The notes under the pieces: model-generated | Databases searched by the model: none | Seen by the model: only the letters and a program-made list of their open reading frames with translations | What the model was told of the DNA's origin: nothing | In this document: in pieces, positions 24,888-33,700 of the stretch | Numbering within the stretch: the first letter of the stretch is position 1 | Layout: every line of letters starts with the position of its first letter | Position numbers and translations under genes: made by a program | DNA from: Armatimonadota bacterium | Lineage (GTDB): Bacteria > Armatimonadota > JADLDR01 | DNA: 64,000 nucleotides | NCBI GenBank assembly: GCA_020846535.1 | Contig: JADLDR010000040.1 | Location: 1-64,000 of the forward strand | Direction: 5' to 3'

Positions 24888-27800
24888 CTACTCCCATCCC
24901 TTCAGCCGGTTCGCCAGTTCCTCTACGGTCAGGCGGGTAACGCTGTCGTAGAGGGGATGGGTGGATTCGGACGCCTCGGAATTGAGGTAATCGCGCAGGT
25001 CGCGGGCGATGCTGCCGATGGCCTCCCGGTTGAGGCGTTCGAGAACGTCTTTACGGGCGGCGTAGCGTTCGATGATTTTACAGGCGTCGGAGAAGACCTG
25101 ACGGGCCTCATAGGGCGATTGCAGGTAGCGGTACTGGAGCAGTTGCCCGAAGACGGTGGCCGAATCGAGAGACACTTCGGCGGCCTCCGGCTCCTCCGGC
25201 GCGGCCTCGGTTTCCTCCCCGAGACCGGTTTCCTCGTAGATGATGTCGTCCAGGCCCGTTTCGGTGAAGGCCCGGAAAGCCAGTTCCAGAAGCGGGAACC
25301 AGGGCAGCACTTTGGCGGCCCGGCGAGCCTCGCGCTCCTCGGAAGTGATCGGCTCGATGGGGAACTGGGAAAGGAATCTCTCGATATCCTCCATCCGCCT
25401 GGGGCCGAGGAAGGGAAGTTGCACCACATCGCTCAGGTTCTTCCGCATCGCGCTGTCCGCATGATCCGACTGGAACAGTTGAATGAAGAGATCGGATTCA
25501 ATGAAGGAGGCGGCATAGGGCAGGACCCGGTCCGCCGTCTCCTTCCATTTCCGGAGGTCGTCGAGGAGGATGTGCTGCACCACCCGGGCCAGCAGGCCGT
25601 GCTCGATGAGGTACATCAGCAGTCCGTAGGAATCGGTGGGGAATTCCGTTCCTTCCGTCTTCCGGCGGCCCAGCCAGGCGGACGATTCGGATGCGAAGGA
25701 ATCCTTCATTACCTGATAGAAGGGGACGTTCCGGCTGACCCCGAAGGCGTGAACCACTTCCCGGAACTTGCCCATCCGCTCCCGCCGCCAGGCTTTGCTG
25801 AAAGCGACCTCGATAGGAACCGGCCCCAGCTTTTCGAGCAGAGCCGCGGCGTCGCGCTCAATGGCGAGGGTGTCGCGCAGGAAGAGAGAGCGCACCTGAG
25901 AGGAGGCCGCATAGCGGAGGGCGGCGGCAATGGTTCTCGCCAGATTGTCCTCATCGCGGCTGGCCGTCTCCAGGAGGGAGGCCAGGCCCAGGGCGTTCCG
26001 GTTTGCCAGGTCGCAGGTGCGAAGGCAGTCCAGGAGGGCTATTTGCCTCTCGGCAGGCATCCGGGCGAACCGCTTGATGCTCCGCACCAACAGGGCGGTA
26101 TGCTGCACCAGCCCGTCCAGATTTGTGTTCAACTGTGGCTGAACGCGGTCGAACTCGAAGGGCAGGAGAAAATCGCGCAAGATGGTGGTGATGACGGCGT
26201 GGTCGGCGCTCTCGAACAGCTTTCCGGAGAGGCCGACCGAGCTTTCGCGGTAGAGGTAGTCCTGGTTAAAGGGGCAGGCATCCTCCTCCTCGTAGAGAAT
26301 GAAGCGCATCTCGCTGGCCTTGATATGGCGCTTGCGCCAGAAATAGCTCTTGGCCTCTTCCAGCACCAGCCGATGGCCCACTCCGAAGCGTTCACCCACC
26401 TGCTCGATGAGGGTATCGAAGCGCATCCGCTCCCGGTTTCGGAAGCCCCGGGTGGCCGGGAGGGTGGCGCAAAAGGTGGTGCCATGGTTTTCGGCAGGCT
26501 CTCGGACGCTGGACAGGTTGAGGGAGCCGTCGTGCATATTGAACACGAGCCAGCTTTCCGTTGTGCCGACACCCGTTCCCTTCTTTTTGGTGGCGCTGTC
26601 GTGTTCGCGGCGGGTGATCCCCAGATCGAAGATACAGGGCCGCCCGGGGATCACGCCCTCCTCCAGCAGTTCGGGGGTCACCCCTTTGCCGGTATCGCGC
26701 AGGATAATCTCCGCCGCCTGCTCCTTTTCGTGATAGAGAAGGGTCACATAGAGTTCTTTGGCATAGTGGAAGGCATTGCTGATGATATTGCTCAGAGCGC
26801 CCCGGATGCGCCGCTCGTTTCCGACCACGAAGAGGTCATAATGCTCCGGCGCATCGATCCCTAAAGTCTCCTCTCCCGGCGAGGGCAGCACCTGGGCGGG
26901 CAGAGAGCCGATGATATGGGTGAGGTTGATCCGGTCCATCTCCATCCGGCCCCGGGCGAACTGGATGCGGTCGATGGCGATCTCTTTAGCCAGCCGGATC
27001 TTATTGAGCGGCTCCGTCAGAAGCTCGATAGCCAGATCGACATCGGCAAACTCCGCGGGGGCCTCGCTTGGCTCGGCAGGCGGAGGGTTTTCCACCGACT
27101 GCCGCGATGCCTCGAAGCCCTCGACGACCTCTTCCAGAGGAAAATAATTGGGATTGCCGGCCCGCTTTTCGGCATACTCCTCGCTGTTCACGCGCTGCCG
27201 GTAAGTCTCCTCCATGAAGCGGGCTGTCCGCGCTATCTGACGGAACAGGAAATCCCGCTCCCCAGCATCGGGAAGAAATCCATTGATCTTATCGATCAGC
27301 TCAGGCAGGTTATCCCGCATGGAATACATCATGAAGACCGGGTTGAACTTGTCCTGGAGGCCTAGCATATTGTAACGGGCGCAGATCGCCCCCAGGCCGC
27401 CGAGCATCATCTCCGTGAGCGCCCGGGTTTGCTCGGCGTCGAGATCGCTGCCCATATCGGGCCGCAAAGAGGCCAGCATGCCGGTGATGCACTGCTCCTG
27501 GATGTCCAGGAAGGGCATCAGGTCCTGGAAAAGCGTCACGCCCTCCGAGAAATCGTCGGGGTCGCCCTGGGAATCGGTGGACAGGAAGATATAAGGGCGC
27601 TCGATAGCCAGGTGGAAGGCGTCGAAGAAGAGGTTGGCATAGCCGTAGAGTACCATCAGAACAGATTTGGTGCGCGGCGGCAGGTCGCTCATCAGCAGGG
27701 TATCGAGCGTGGGGGGCAGCACGGCCACCTGCGCCCTGAAGTCGTTGAAGGCGCGTCCCGGCTGCGCGTGCTCCATGCTCCGCATGGCGATCTTCGTCCG

Positions 27801-28304
27801 GTCGATGAGATAGAGTTCCTGGACCAGCGGATCGGGGAAGGCGAACTCCGGCCCGGTCCTCTGGATGGCCCCCAGCCCCTGCGCCTGCTCGACCAGGCGG
27901 GAGGAATTCAGGAGGGGAAGGACGGCCATGAAGTCGGGAAAGCCCTCCCGGGCCAGGGCCAGGGGATCGGCGCTGCGGAGCCGCTCCTCCAGAAGCTCAT
28001 GGAGCCGGTCGCCGAGCGACCTCGAAAAATGGCCCTGACCGATGGCTTCCAGGTGAGTCCACATCTCTCCCTTCAAACGGGAGCCGTTCTGGTCGTATAA
28101 TTTATCGAACAATTCCGGGTTGGAGATGACCAGGCTTACCGTCCGGTTCATCTCGGTGTGGACGGATTTATAATGCCGTCTGAACAGGACGCCCTGTAAG
28201 GGCAGGCCGCCTCTGGCGGGGGTCTCCACAGACACGGGTTCCTCTAACAGATCGGCAGAATGCACAGGCCCGCCCTGTTCTGCCATTAGCTCTTCTCTGC
28301 TCAA
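24888..28304 (-). CDS. Very large soluble GHKL ATPase-domain protein of unknown function
   Basis: Predicted 1138 residues. A TTG at 28304 lies 7 bases after AGGAG; ATG 28286 is the alternative. No signal or membrane segment. Residues 1-430 are helical and unassigned. A GHKL ATPase follows: N-box ALSNIISNAFHYAKE (503-517), G1 RDTGKGV (536-542), G2 KKKGTGVGT (573-581), and a final beta strand HGTTFCATLPATRG. A recognisable H-box is not seen before it (RLAKEIAIDRIQFARGRMEMDRIN). The last 520 residues are again unassigned. No response regulator lies beside it. It could be a degenerate sensor kinase, a heat-shock/MORC-like ATPase or a new type. Divergent from the UroD-like gene. Confidence 0.75.
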   Translation of the reverse strand: MSREELMAEQGGPVHSADLLEEPVSVETPARGGLPLQGVLFRRHYKSVHTEMNRTVSLVISNPELFDKLYDQNGSRLKGEMWTHLEAIGQGHFSRSLGDRLHELLEERLRSADPLALAREGFPDFMAVLPLLNSSRLVEQAQGLGAIQRTGPEFAFPDPLVQELYLIDRTKIAMRSMEHAQPGRAFNDFRAQVAVLPPTLDTLLMSDLPPRTKSVLMVLYGYANLFFDAFHLAIERPYIFLSTDSQGDPDDFSEGVTLFQDLMPFLDIQEQCITGMLASLRPDMGSDLDAEQTRALTEMMLGGLGAICARYNMLGLQDKFNPVFMMYSMRDNLPELIDKINGFLPDAGERDFLFRQIARTARFMEETYRQRVNSEEYAEKRAGNPNYFPLEEVVEGFEASRQSVENPPPAEPSEAPAEFADVDLAIELLTEPLNKIRLAKEIAIDRIQFARGRMEMDRINLTHIIGSLPAQVLPSPGEETLGIDAPEHYDLFVVGNERRIRGALSNIISNAFHYAKELYVTLLYHEKEQAAEIILRDTGKGVTPELLEEGVIPGRPCIFDLGITRREHDSATKKKGTGVGTTESWLVFNMHDGSLNLSSVREPAENHGTTFCATLPATRGFRNRERMRFDTLIEQVGERFGVGHRLVLEEAKSYFWRKRHIKASEMRFILYEEEDACPFNQDYLYRESSVGLSGKLFESADHAVITTILRDFLLPFEFDRVQPQLNTNLDGLVQHTALLVRSIKRFARMPAERQIALLDCLRTCDLANRNALGLASLLETASRDEDNLARTIAAALRYAASSQVRSLFLRDTLAIERDAAALLEKLGPVPIEVAFSKAWRRERMGKFREVVHAFGVSRNVPFYQVMKDSFASESSAWLGRRKTEGTEFPTDSYGLLMYLIEHGLLARVVQHILLDDLRKWKETADRVLPYAASFIESDLFIQLFQSDHADSAMRKNLSDVVQLPFLGPRRMEDIERFLSQFPIEPITSEEREARRAAKVLPWFPLLELAFRAFTETGLDDIIYEETGLGEETEAAPEEPEAAEVSLDSATVFGQLLQYRYLQSPYEARQVFSDACKIIERYAARKDVLERLNREAIGSIARDLRDYLNSEASESTHPLYDSVTRLTVEELANRLKGWE

Positions 28305-28611
28305 TACGATTCTCCTGACAGCACCGATAGCGTACGCCGCCCTCCCCTCGAACCGGGCGGCAAACGGGCCGATTCCCGATCAAAAGCCCGGGCTATCGAG
28401 CGGCTAATCTCCATTCCATATAATTCTACCATGTTTTTAACCCTCAAAGCAATGGGGAGGGGCTGTCCGGAACTCGGAGGGAACATGAAAAAAGGAAAGT
28501 GGGGAAAGACGGCGTAACCTCTCTATAAGACGATGCAGGGAAAGGCCGTGTTCCTGAATCCGGCGGATTACCGCCTTCCGGGGCGCGGCAGCCCTTACCC
28601 AAGGAGAAACC
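28305..28611. other. Intergenic region between divergent genes
   Basis: 307 bases without a supported gene. It should hold the promoters of the GHKL gene (minus) and the UroD-like gene (plus), but no convincing -35/-10 pair was found. Confidence 0.4.
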
Positions 28612-29730
28612 ATGACCCATCGAGAAGCGGCGCTTGCCATCCTCAATTATCAGCCGTACGACCGCCTGCCTGTAGTGCATTTCGGCTTCTGGCATGAAAC
28701 CCTGGTGAAGTGGCGCGACGAAGGCCACCTGTCCGACGAGGAGCTTGCGGCCTACCGGGGCGATTCCTCCCCCGGGGAGATCGCCATCGCCCGGAAGCTG
28801 GGCTTCGATTTCAACTGGCAGTCGATGTTTTATCCCAGCACCGGTCTCAGCCCCGGCTTCGAGAGCAAGGTGGTGGAAGTCCACCCGGACGGCTCGAAAA
28901 GCTTCCTCAACGGGGAGGGAATGATCATCCTCCAGAAAGAGGGCGCAGGCTCGATCCCGGCGGAGATCGACCACCTCCTGAAAGACCGGGCCGCCTGGGA
29001 GGAACTCTACCTGCCCAAGCTGCGCTTCTTCGAGGAGCGGGCGAACCGGGAGGCCCTGGCCGCCCTGAAGGACGACGCCGGGCGCGATTTCCCCATCGGC
29101 CTCCACTGCGGCAGCCTTTACGGTGCGATCCGCAACTGGCTGGGAGTGCAGGGGTCGGCCTTCCTCTACGCCGATGACGAAGACCTCTTCACCGAGATCA
29201 TCGATACGGTGGGCGATCTCTGCTACCGGTGCGCCGAGAGCGCCCTGGCCTCGGGCGCGAAGTTCGATTTCGCCCACTTCTGGGAGGATATCTGCTTCAA
29301 GAACGGGCCGCTGATCTCCCCGAGGGTCTTCCGCCAGAAGGTCGGCCCGCACTACAGGCGGATCACCGATCTGGTCAACAGGGCGGGCCTGAATACAGTC
29401 TCCCTGGATTGCGACGGCAATATCGATGCCCTGGTTCCCATCTGGCTCGAAAACGGGGTCAACACCATGTTTCCCATTGAGGTCGGCACCTGGAACGCCA
29501 GCATCGCCCCCTGGCGCGAGCGGTACGGCAAAGAGGTCCGGGGGGTGGGCGGGGCGGATAAGCGGGTCTTCGCCCGGGACTTCGCCGCCGTGGACGCCGA
29601 GATCGAGCGCCTCAAGCCCCTGGTCGCCCTGGGCGGCTACATCCCCTGCCCCGACCACCGCCTCCCGCCGGACAACGAGTGGGACAATGTGCGCTATTAC
29701 TGCGACCGGATGCGAGAGGCGTGGGGGTAG
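28612..29730 (+). CDS. Uroporphyrinogen decarboxylase-like protein (methyltransferase-type URO-D family)
   Basis: Predicted 372 residues from ATG 28612 behind AAGGAGA. URO-D family layout: MTHREAALAILNYQPYDRLP at the N-terminus, FDFNWQSMFYP, FDFAHFWEDICFKNGPLISP, VFRQKVGPHYRRITDLVNRAG, VSLDCDGNIDALVPIWLENG, NTMFPIEVGTWN, GGADKRVFARD and PCPDHRLPPDNEWDNV. The last pattern is common in the MtaA/CmuA-like branch rather than in true HemE, so a corrinoid or catabolic role is more likely than heme synthesis. Monocistronic in appearance. Confidence 0.83.
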   Translation: MTHREAALAILNYQPYDRLPVVHFGFWHETLVKWRDEGHLSDEELAAYRGDSSPGEIAIARKLGFDFNWQSMFYPSTGLSPGFESKVVEVHPDGSKSFLNGEGMIILQKEGAGSIPAEIDHLLKDRAAWEELYLPKLRFFEERANREALAALKDDAGRDFPIGLHCGSLYGAIRNWLGVQGSAFLYADDEDLFTEIIDTVGDLCYRCAESALASGAKFDFAHFWEDICFKNGPLISPRVFRQKVGPHYRRITDLVNRAGLNTVSLDCDGNIDALVPIWLENGVNTMFPIEVGTWNASIAPWRERYGKEVRGVGGADKRVFARDFAAVDAEIERLKPLVALGGYIPCPDHRLPPDNEWDNVRYYCDRMREAWG

Positions 29731-29971
29731 GATGCTCCTGCCGAATGGATCGATTGCCCGGCATGTATCCTTTCGGGCGACGGAATGAATTCGAAGCTTT
29801 CGAGCCTGTGGCTGTGCGTCCCTTCGGGATATTCCGAATCGAGGAAAAGTCCGTTCCCGGAGGGACACAGGTCGGCAGGCTTGCGAAAAGGGGCAAGATC
29901 GCCTATAATGGATCCGGTTATGATACAAATAAGCCTGTCAGAATCCGAAAAAACGGAAAGGATCATCGTCA

Positions 29972-30172
29972 ATGGCTTCCAAGCCCAAGATGGAAAGCAG
30001 AAGACAGTTCGCCGATAAGCGGACCATCCGACAGATAGTAGCCGAGTTGAACGCGCGTTTAGGTTTTGTGCCCGATCCTGAAGCCACGCCCGAAAAAGTC
30101 CGTGAGATGATGCGCTCCGGCGGCGTCCGCCCTGAAGATAACCTTTTCTCCCGAGAAATCCTCCATATGTGA
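29972..30172 (+). CDS. Small antitoxin-like protein upstream of PIN-domain remnant
   Basis: Predicted 66 residues from ATG 29972 (GGAAAGGAT upstream). A charged N-terminus (SKPKMESRRQFADKRTIRQIV) is followed by ELNARLGFVPDPEATPEKVREMMRSGGVRPEDNLFSREIL. No known DNA-binding fold is recognised. Size and position 15 bases upstream of a PIN-domain reading frame are typical of VapB-type antitoxins. The frame is intact although the partner is broken. Confidence 0.5.
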   Translation: MASKPKMESRRQFADKRTIRQIVAELNARLGFVPDPEATPEKVREMMRSGGVRPEDNLFSREILHM

Positions 30173-30187
30173 TACGAGGAGTGAAAC

Positions 30188-30687
30188 GTGCCAATCCTGC
30201 TGTGGGATGCCAGCGCATTGACAAAACGGTATACGCTTGAAGTCGGTAGTGAGACGGTCGACGCTCTTTTCGAGGAGATTTCGATGTCTCAAATGGTTAC
30301 AACCTTCTGGGGATATGCCGAAACCTATGTGAGTCTTCTACGCAAGTAAAACTGTGGAAATATCTCAGCATCCACGTTTCGGTCGGCTGTGTCGCTCTTG
30401 CAAGCCGAAATTCTGGGCAACCCCGATTTCAGCCTTCTAACTATCGAAGACGCTGATGTGCTTCGTGGGATCGAGTATGTATGAAAATACAATTTGAACA
30501 CCACCGATGCAGCTATATTACGGCATTTCTGACGTTTATCAAAGCCTCGGTTCGCCTTGATCCCAGAAATATCTTGATCTCTGCCGATCAGCGTCTTCTC
30601 CGAGCGGCCAATGCTGAAGGCATATCGGCCCTCAATCCGGAAACTCTAGCTGTCGCCGACGTACCCCTGTTTCTGGCCGGTTTCTAA
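30188..30687 (+). pseudogene. PIN-domain (VapC-like) toxin gene with two in-frame stops and a frameshift
   Basis: GTG 30188 behind GAGGAG begins MPILLWDASALTKRYTLEVG (PIN first acidic residue) and runs 53 codons to TAA (30347-30349). The same frame continues with FRSAVSLLQAEILGNPDFSLL and DADVLRGIEYV to TGA (30482-30484), then KYNLNTTDAAIL, stopping at 30530. The end of the domain (ILISADQRLLRAANAEGI, holding the last acidic residue) is in another frame and ends at 30687. All PIN blocks are therefore recognisable, but at least three lesions separate them. No active toxin is expected. Confidence 0.75.
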
Positions 30688-30929
30688 CCCATCCCTATAA
30701 GGCAGCTCAAATATACCTTTGGAAATAGAGAAGGCTCACGCTGTAGGATAACTCCTCTTACAATATCCTGTTAGGGAACGCTGATATACGCTGCCCCCTC
30801 CAATAATCCCCAACCCTTACGCCCCTCTCATCTCTCCCGTCCGGTCATACCCATCTTGCAAAGAGGACATCCCGCCCCTTTCAGCGAAGTGAAAGGCGGA
30901 ATAGCTCAGCCATGAAGGAGGACTCTCTC

Positions 30930-32213
30930 GTGAAGAGGATGATGTGGTGGGGCCTGCTGCTGCTGGCCGTGATGGCGGGGCTGGCCGGATGCAGCAAGCA
31001 GGAAGCTCAGAATGCCGGGCAGCCGCCCTCTGCGCCTTCAGCGCCCAGGAACCGGCCCAAGGTCCGGTTCCTGGCGATGGAATATGACACCAACACGCGC
31101 CCCTATATGGAAAAGGTGAAGGCCGATTTCGCCAAAGCGCACCCGGAAATCGATCTGGATATCGAAATCGTCTCCTGGGATCAGGGGCACGAAAAGCTGG
31201 CGACCTATATCGCCGGGAAGCGCCCGCCCGACCTGGCGAATGTGGCGACCATCTGGCTGTCGGAATATGTGGGCATGGGCAAAGTGGAACCGCTGGACGC
31301 CTATATGAAAGAATCCATGCGGAAGGAATTCTTTCCTTTCACCCTCGAACGGGCCTCCTATGACGGCAAGCTCTACGGCCTCCCCTTCGCGGTCTCGGCA
31401 CGGGCGCTCTATTACAATAAAGACCTGCTGGCAAAAGCCGGCGGCAGGCCGCCGAAAAACTGGGACGAGTTGGTTGCGGTTTCCAAAAAGATCACCGACC
31501 CGGCCCGGAAGGTCTACGGATTCGGCGTGCAGGGCGCGAAGGTGGAAACGGACACCTATTTCTACTACTTCCTCTGGGCCAACGGCGGGGACATTGTAAA
31601 CGATCAGGGGGAATGCATCCTCCACCGCCCCGAGGCGGTGGAGGCGCTTCAGTTCGAGGTCGATCTGGCGCACAAGCACAAGGCCACCCAGCCGGAGCCG
31701 ACCGGATCCAACCGCGAGGGCCTGCAGGACCTCTTCAAAACCGGGCGGCTGGGGATGATGATCACCGGCCCCTGGTTCTGGCAGATGCTCGACAAGGAGG
31801 CCCCCGACACTCACTACGGCCTGGCCCCTGTCCCCAAAAACAAAGAGCAGATCACCATGCGGGTGACCGACAATGTGATGATGTTCAATACCTCCGAGAA
31901 CAAAGAGGCCGCCTGGAAGTTCCTCGAATTCCTCTATGAGGACGCCCGCCGCCTGGAATTCGACAAAACGTTCGGGATGCTGCCCGAAAAGGAAACCGTC
32001 GCCAGAGACGCCTATATCCAGCAAAACCCCAACTGGAAATTCTTCATGGATCTCCTCCCCATCGGCAAATTCCAGCCCCGCCACAAGGACTGGGAGCGCA
32101 TCTCCCAGGAGGTGATCAAAGCGGTGCAGGCCGCCCTCCTGAAGGAGAAGACCCCCAGACAGGCGCTGGATGAGGCCAAAACCAGGATTGACGGGATTTT
32201 GAAGAAGGGGTAA
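30930..32213 (+). CDS. Sugar-type ABC transporter substrate-binding lipoprotein
   Basis: A GTG at 30930, 8 bases after AAGGAGG, gives 427 residues. The lipoprotein signal ends LLAVMAGLAGCSKQ, so the Cys is lipidated and the protein is anchored to the cytoplasmic membrane face. The family-1 extracellular solute-binding pattern includes EIVSWDQGHEKLATYIAGK, PPDLANVATIWLSEYV, GLPFAVSARALYYNKDLLAKAG, PKNWDELVAVSKKITDP, GRLGMMITGPWFW and AAWKFLEFLYED. It probably captures an oligosaccharide or glycerol-phosphate-type ligand. No permease or ATPase gene is adjacent, so its transporter must be encoded elsewhere. Confidence 0.9.
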   Translation: MKRMMWWGLLLLAVMAGLAGCSKQEAQNAGQPPSAPSAPRNRPKVRFLAMEYDTNTRPYMEKVKADFAKAHPEIDLDIEIVSWDQGHEKLATYIAGKRPPDLANVATIWLSEYVGMGKVEPLDAYMKESMRKEFFPFTLERASYDGKLYGLPFAVSARALYYNKDLLAKAGGRPPKNWDELVAVSKKITDPARKVYGFGVQGAKVETDTYFYYFLWANGGDIVNDQGECILHRPEAVEALQFEVDLAHKHKATQPEPTGSNREGLQDLFKTGRLGMMITGPWFWQMLDKEAPDTHYGLAPVPKNKEQITMRVTDNVMMFNTSENKEAAWKFLEFLYEDARRLEFDKTFGMLPEKETVARDAYIQQNPNWKFFMDLLPIGKFQPRHKDWERISQEVIKAVQAALLKEKTPRQALDEAKTRIDGILKKG

Positions 32214-32371
32214 TTGGCTTCCCAAAGCAGGACACCGAGTTGGAAAAGCATTTTAGAACGACAGATGAAAATCTCGGCACCCGGAGGCTTCGGTTTTCAG
32301 TCCGTCGTATAGAACGGAATATGGCTGCTATAGGTTGAAATATATGATATAATTTATTAGGAGGAATGTTT

Positions 32372-32869
32372 ATGAGGCTCAAAGGTTTATGTCCTATCGT
32401 GGACGAGAATTCTGAACTATTGATCTTGGGCACTTTTCCTAGCTGTCAATCTCTTCTATATCAAGAATATTATGCTAACCCTAAAAATAAATTTTGGGAA
32501 ATAATGGGGAAAGTATACGAATTCGACCATACTTTGCCCTATGATAGAAGAATTGAATTTTTAAAAGCAAAGAAAATGGCATTGTGGGATGTTATCGAAA
32601 GTTGTTGCAGATCGGGGAGTAGCGATTCAAACATTACATGTCCGTCGACTAATGATTTTGAGTCCTTCTACAGAGATCATCCAAGCATTAAATACATTCT
32701 CTTTAATGGCAAAAATGCAAGGAATGATTATGAAAAATTGGTCGGCTCTAATGAACAAAGAATAAAAGGTTATTTGCCTTCAAGTAGTCCAGCAAATACA
32801 CATTGTACTACAGATAAAAAGGTGAGTTTATGGAAGAAAATCATTGACAATATCGCTGTCGCTGATTAA
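32372..32869 (+). CDS. DNA glycosylase of the uracil/hypoxanthine-DNA glycosylase superfamily
   Basis: Predicted 165 residues. ATG 32372 is 7 bases after AGGAGG; the ATG at 32366 is too close to the ribosome site. Motifs are LLILGTFPSCQSL (catalytic loop), YYANPKNKFWEIM, and the late SSSPANTH motif (SPAN). This order fits the UDG superfamily branch annotated as DNA-deoxyinosine/hypoxanthine-DNA glycosylase, which removes deaminated bases. The gene is strongly AT-rich beside GC-rich neighbours, which suggests recent transfer. It stands alone between hairpin repeats. Confidence 0.78.
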   Translation: MRLKGLCPIVDENSELLILGTFPSCQSLLYQEYYANPKNKFWEIMGKVYEFDHTLPYDRRIEFLKAKKMALWDVIESCCRSGSSDSNITCPSTNDFESFYRDHPSIKYILFNGKNARNDYEKLVGSNEQRIKGYLPSSSPANTHCTTDKKVSLWKKIIDNIAVAD

Positions 32870-32890
32870 TAACTTCAGGACTGCTTGAAC

Positions 32891-32957
32891 GGGCGACCTA
32901 GCATGTCGTCCCTACGGTACGAAAGCCGCCTTGTAGGGGCGACCCGGCGGGTCGCCC
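32891..32957. repeat. Pair of GGGCGACC palindromic repeats
   Basis: An imperfect copy, GGGCGACCTAGCATGTCGTCCC (32891-32912), and a good one, AGGGGCGACCC-GGC-GGGTCGCCCT (32934-32957), lie after the DNA glycosylase gene. Same class as 14868 and 63698. Confidence 0.65.
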
Positions 32958-33037
32958 TCCGATGGGCCGCTCTTTAGTATAACCTTGATGGCAAATTAGG
33001 CGAAAGCCTTAAACTTGTGTAGAGATCGCCTTCCTAC

Positions 33038-33520
33038 TCACTTGTGATACCTCTCCCCGTTCAAAATCGTCAGCCCGCGGTAAATTTGCTCCAATAAGAC
33101 CAGACGGGCCAGCTCATGGGGAAGTGTCAGGGAGGAGAGAGAGAATCGGAAGTCGGCGGCCTGAAGCGCCGCGTCATCCAAGCCGAAGGCTCCGCCGATG
33201 AGGAAGACGGGAAGGGAAAAGGATTCGAAGCGTTCCTGAAGCAGAGAGGCCAGCTTTTCCGAGGAAAGGGAAACGCCCTGGACGGCCAGCGCCGCAATCC
33301 AGGGCGTTTCGCGTCCTGCGGCGGCTTTGAGGAGGCGATCTCCCTCCCGCTGCCGGGCCGCGGAGGCTGCGGCGGGCGTTTCGCGCAGCACCCTCTCGGG
33401 TCGCACCTCGGCGATATCGAGCGGGACATAGCGCCGGATGCGGGCGGCGTAATCGGCGCAGCCTTCGGCCATATAGCGTTCCCGCACTTTATCCACGGCG
33501 ACCAGGCGGATGGCTTTCAC
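33038..33520 (-). CDS. rlmH: 23S rRNA (pseudouridine1915-N3)-methyltransferase RlmH
   Basis: A GTG at 33520, 6 bases after GGGAG, gives 160 residues. SPOUT methyltransferase marks: VKAIRLVAVDKVRERY at the start, PWIAALAVQG, the knot glycine motif FLIGGAFGLDD, and the end LSLPHELARLVLLEQIYRG-like block (here LTLPHELARLVLLEQIYR) with ILNGERYHK. It acts on the ribosomal decoding region of helix 69. The length is normal for the family. It lies just past the tRNA-Pro terminator. Confidence 0.95.
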   Translation of the reverse strand: MKAIRLVAVDKVRERYMAEGCADYAARIRRYVPLDIAEVRPERVLRETPAAASAARQREGDRLLKAAAGRETPWIAALAVQGVSLSSEKLASLLQERFESFSLPVFLIGGAFGLDDAALQAADFRFSLSSLTLPHELARLVLLEQIYRGLTILNGERYHK

Positions 33521-33540
33521 TGTCGGCTCCCGCAAAAACG

Positions 33541-33570
33541 AAAAATCCTGGCTCGTTCGCCAGGATTTTC
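33541..33570 (-). terminator. Terminator after tRNA-Pro
   Basis: AAAATCCTGGC / GCCAGGATTTT stem with A/T runs on both sides. It lies directly after the tRNA on the minus strand and upstream of the rlmH ribosome site. Confidence 0.8.
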
Positions 33571-33572
33571 AA

Positions 33573-33649
33573 TGGTCGGGGCGACAGGACTCGAACCTGC
33601 GACCTTCTGCACCCCATACAGACGCGCTACCAACCTGCGCCACGCCCCG
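33573..33649 (-). tRNA. tRNA-Pro (anticodon GGG)
   Basis: 77 bases with an encoded 3' CCA. Acceptor CGGGGCG / CGCCCCG with discriminator A, D-arm GCGC...GCGC, anticodon stem TCTGT / GCAGA with loop ATGGGGT (anticodon GGG), and T-arm with GGTTCGAGTCC. A C at position 1 is typical of bacterial tRNA-Pro. Confidence 0.96.
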
Positions 33650-33665
33650 TGAAACCTACCTGTCT

Positions 33666-33695
33666 ATTATAGCAGTATCGGGCCGCTCCTGTCAA
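33666..33695 (-). promoter_or_regulatory. Sigma-70 promoter of tRNA-Pro
   Basis: TTGACA (33695-33690), an 18-base spacer and TATAAT (33671-33666) on the minus strand, 17 bases before the tRNA 5' end. Confidence 0.85.
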
Positions 33696-33700
33696 GCGTT

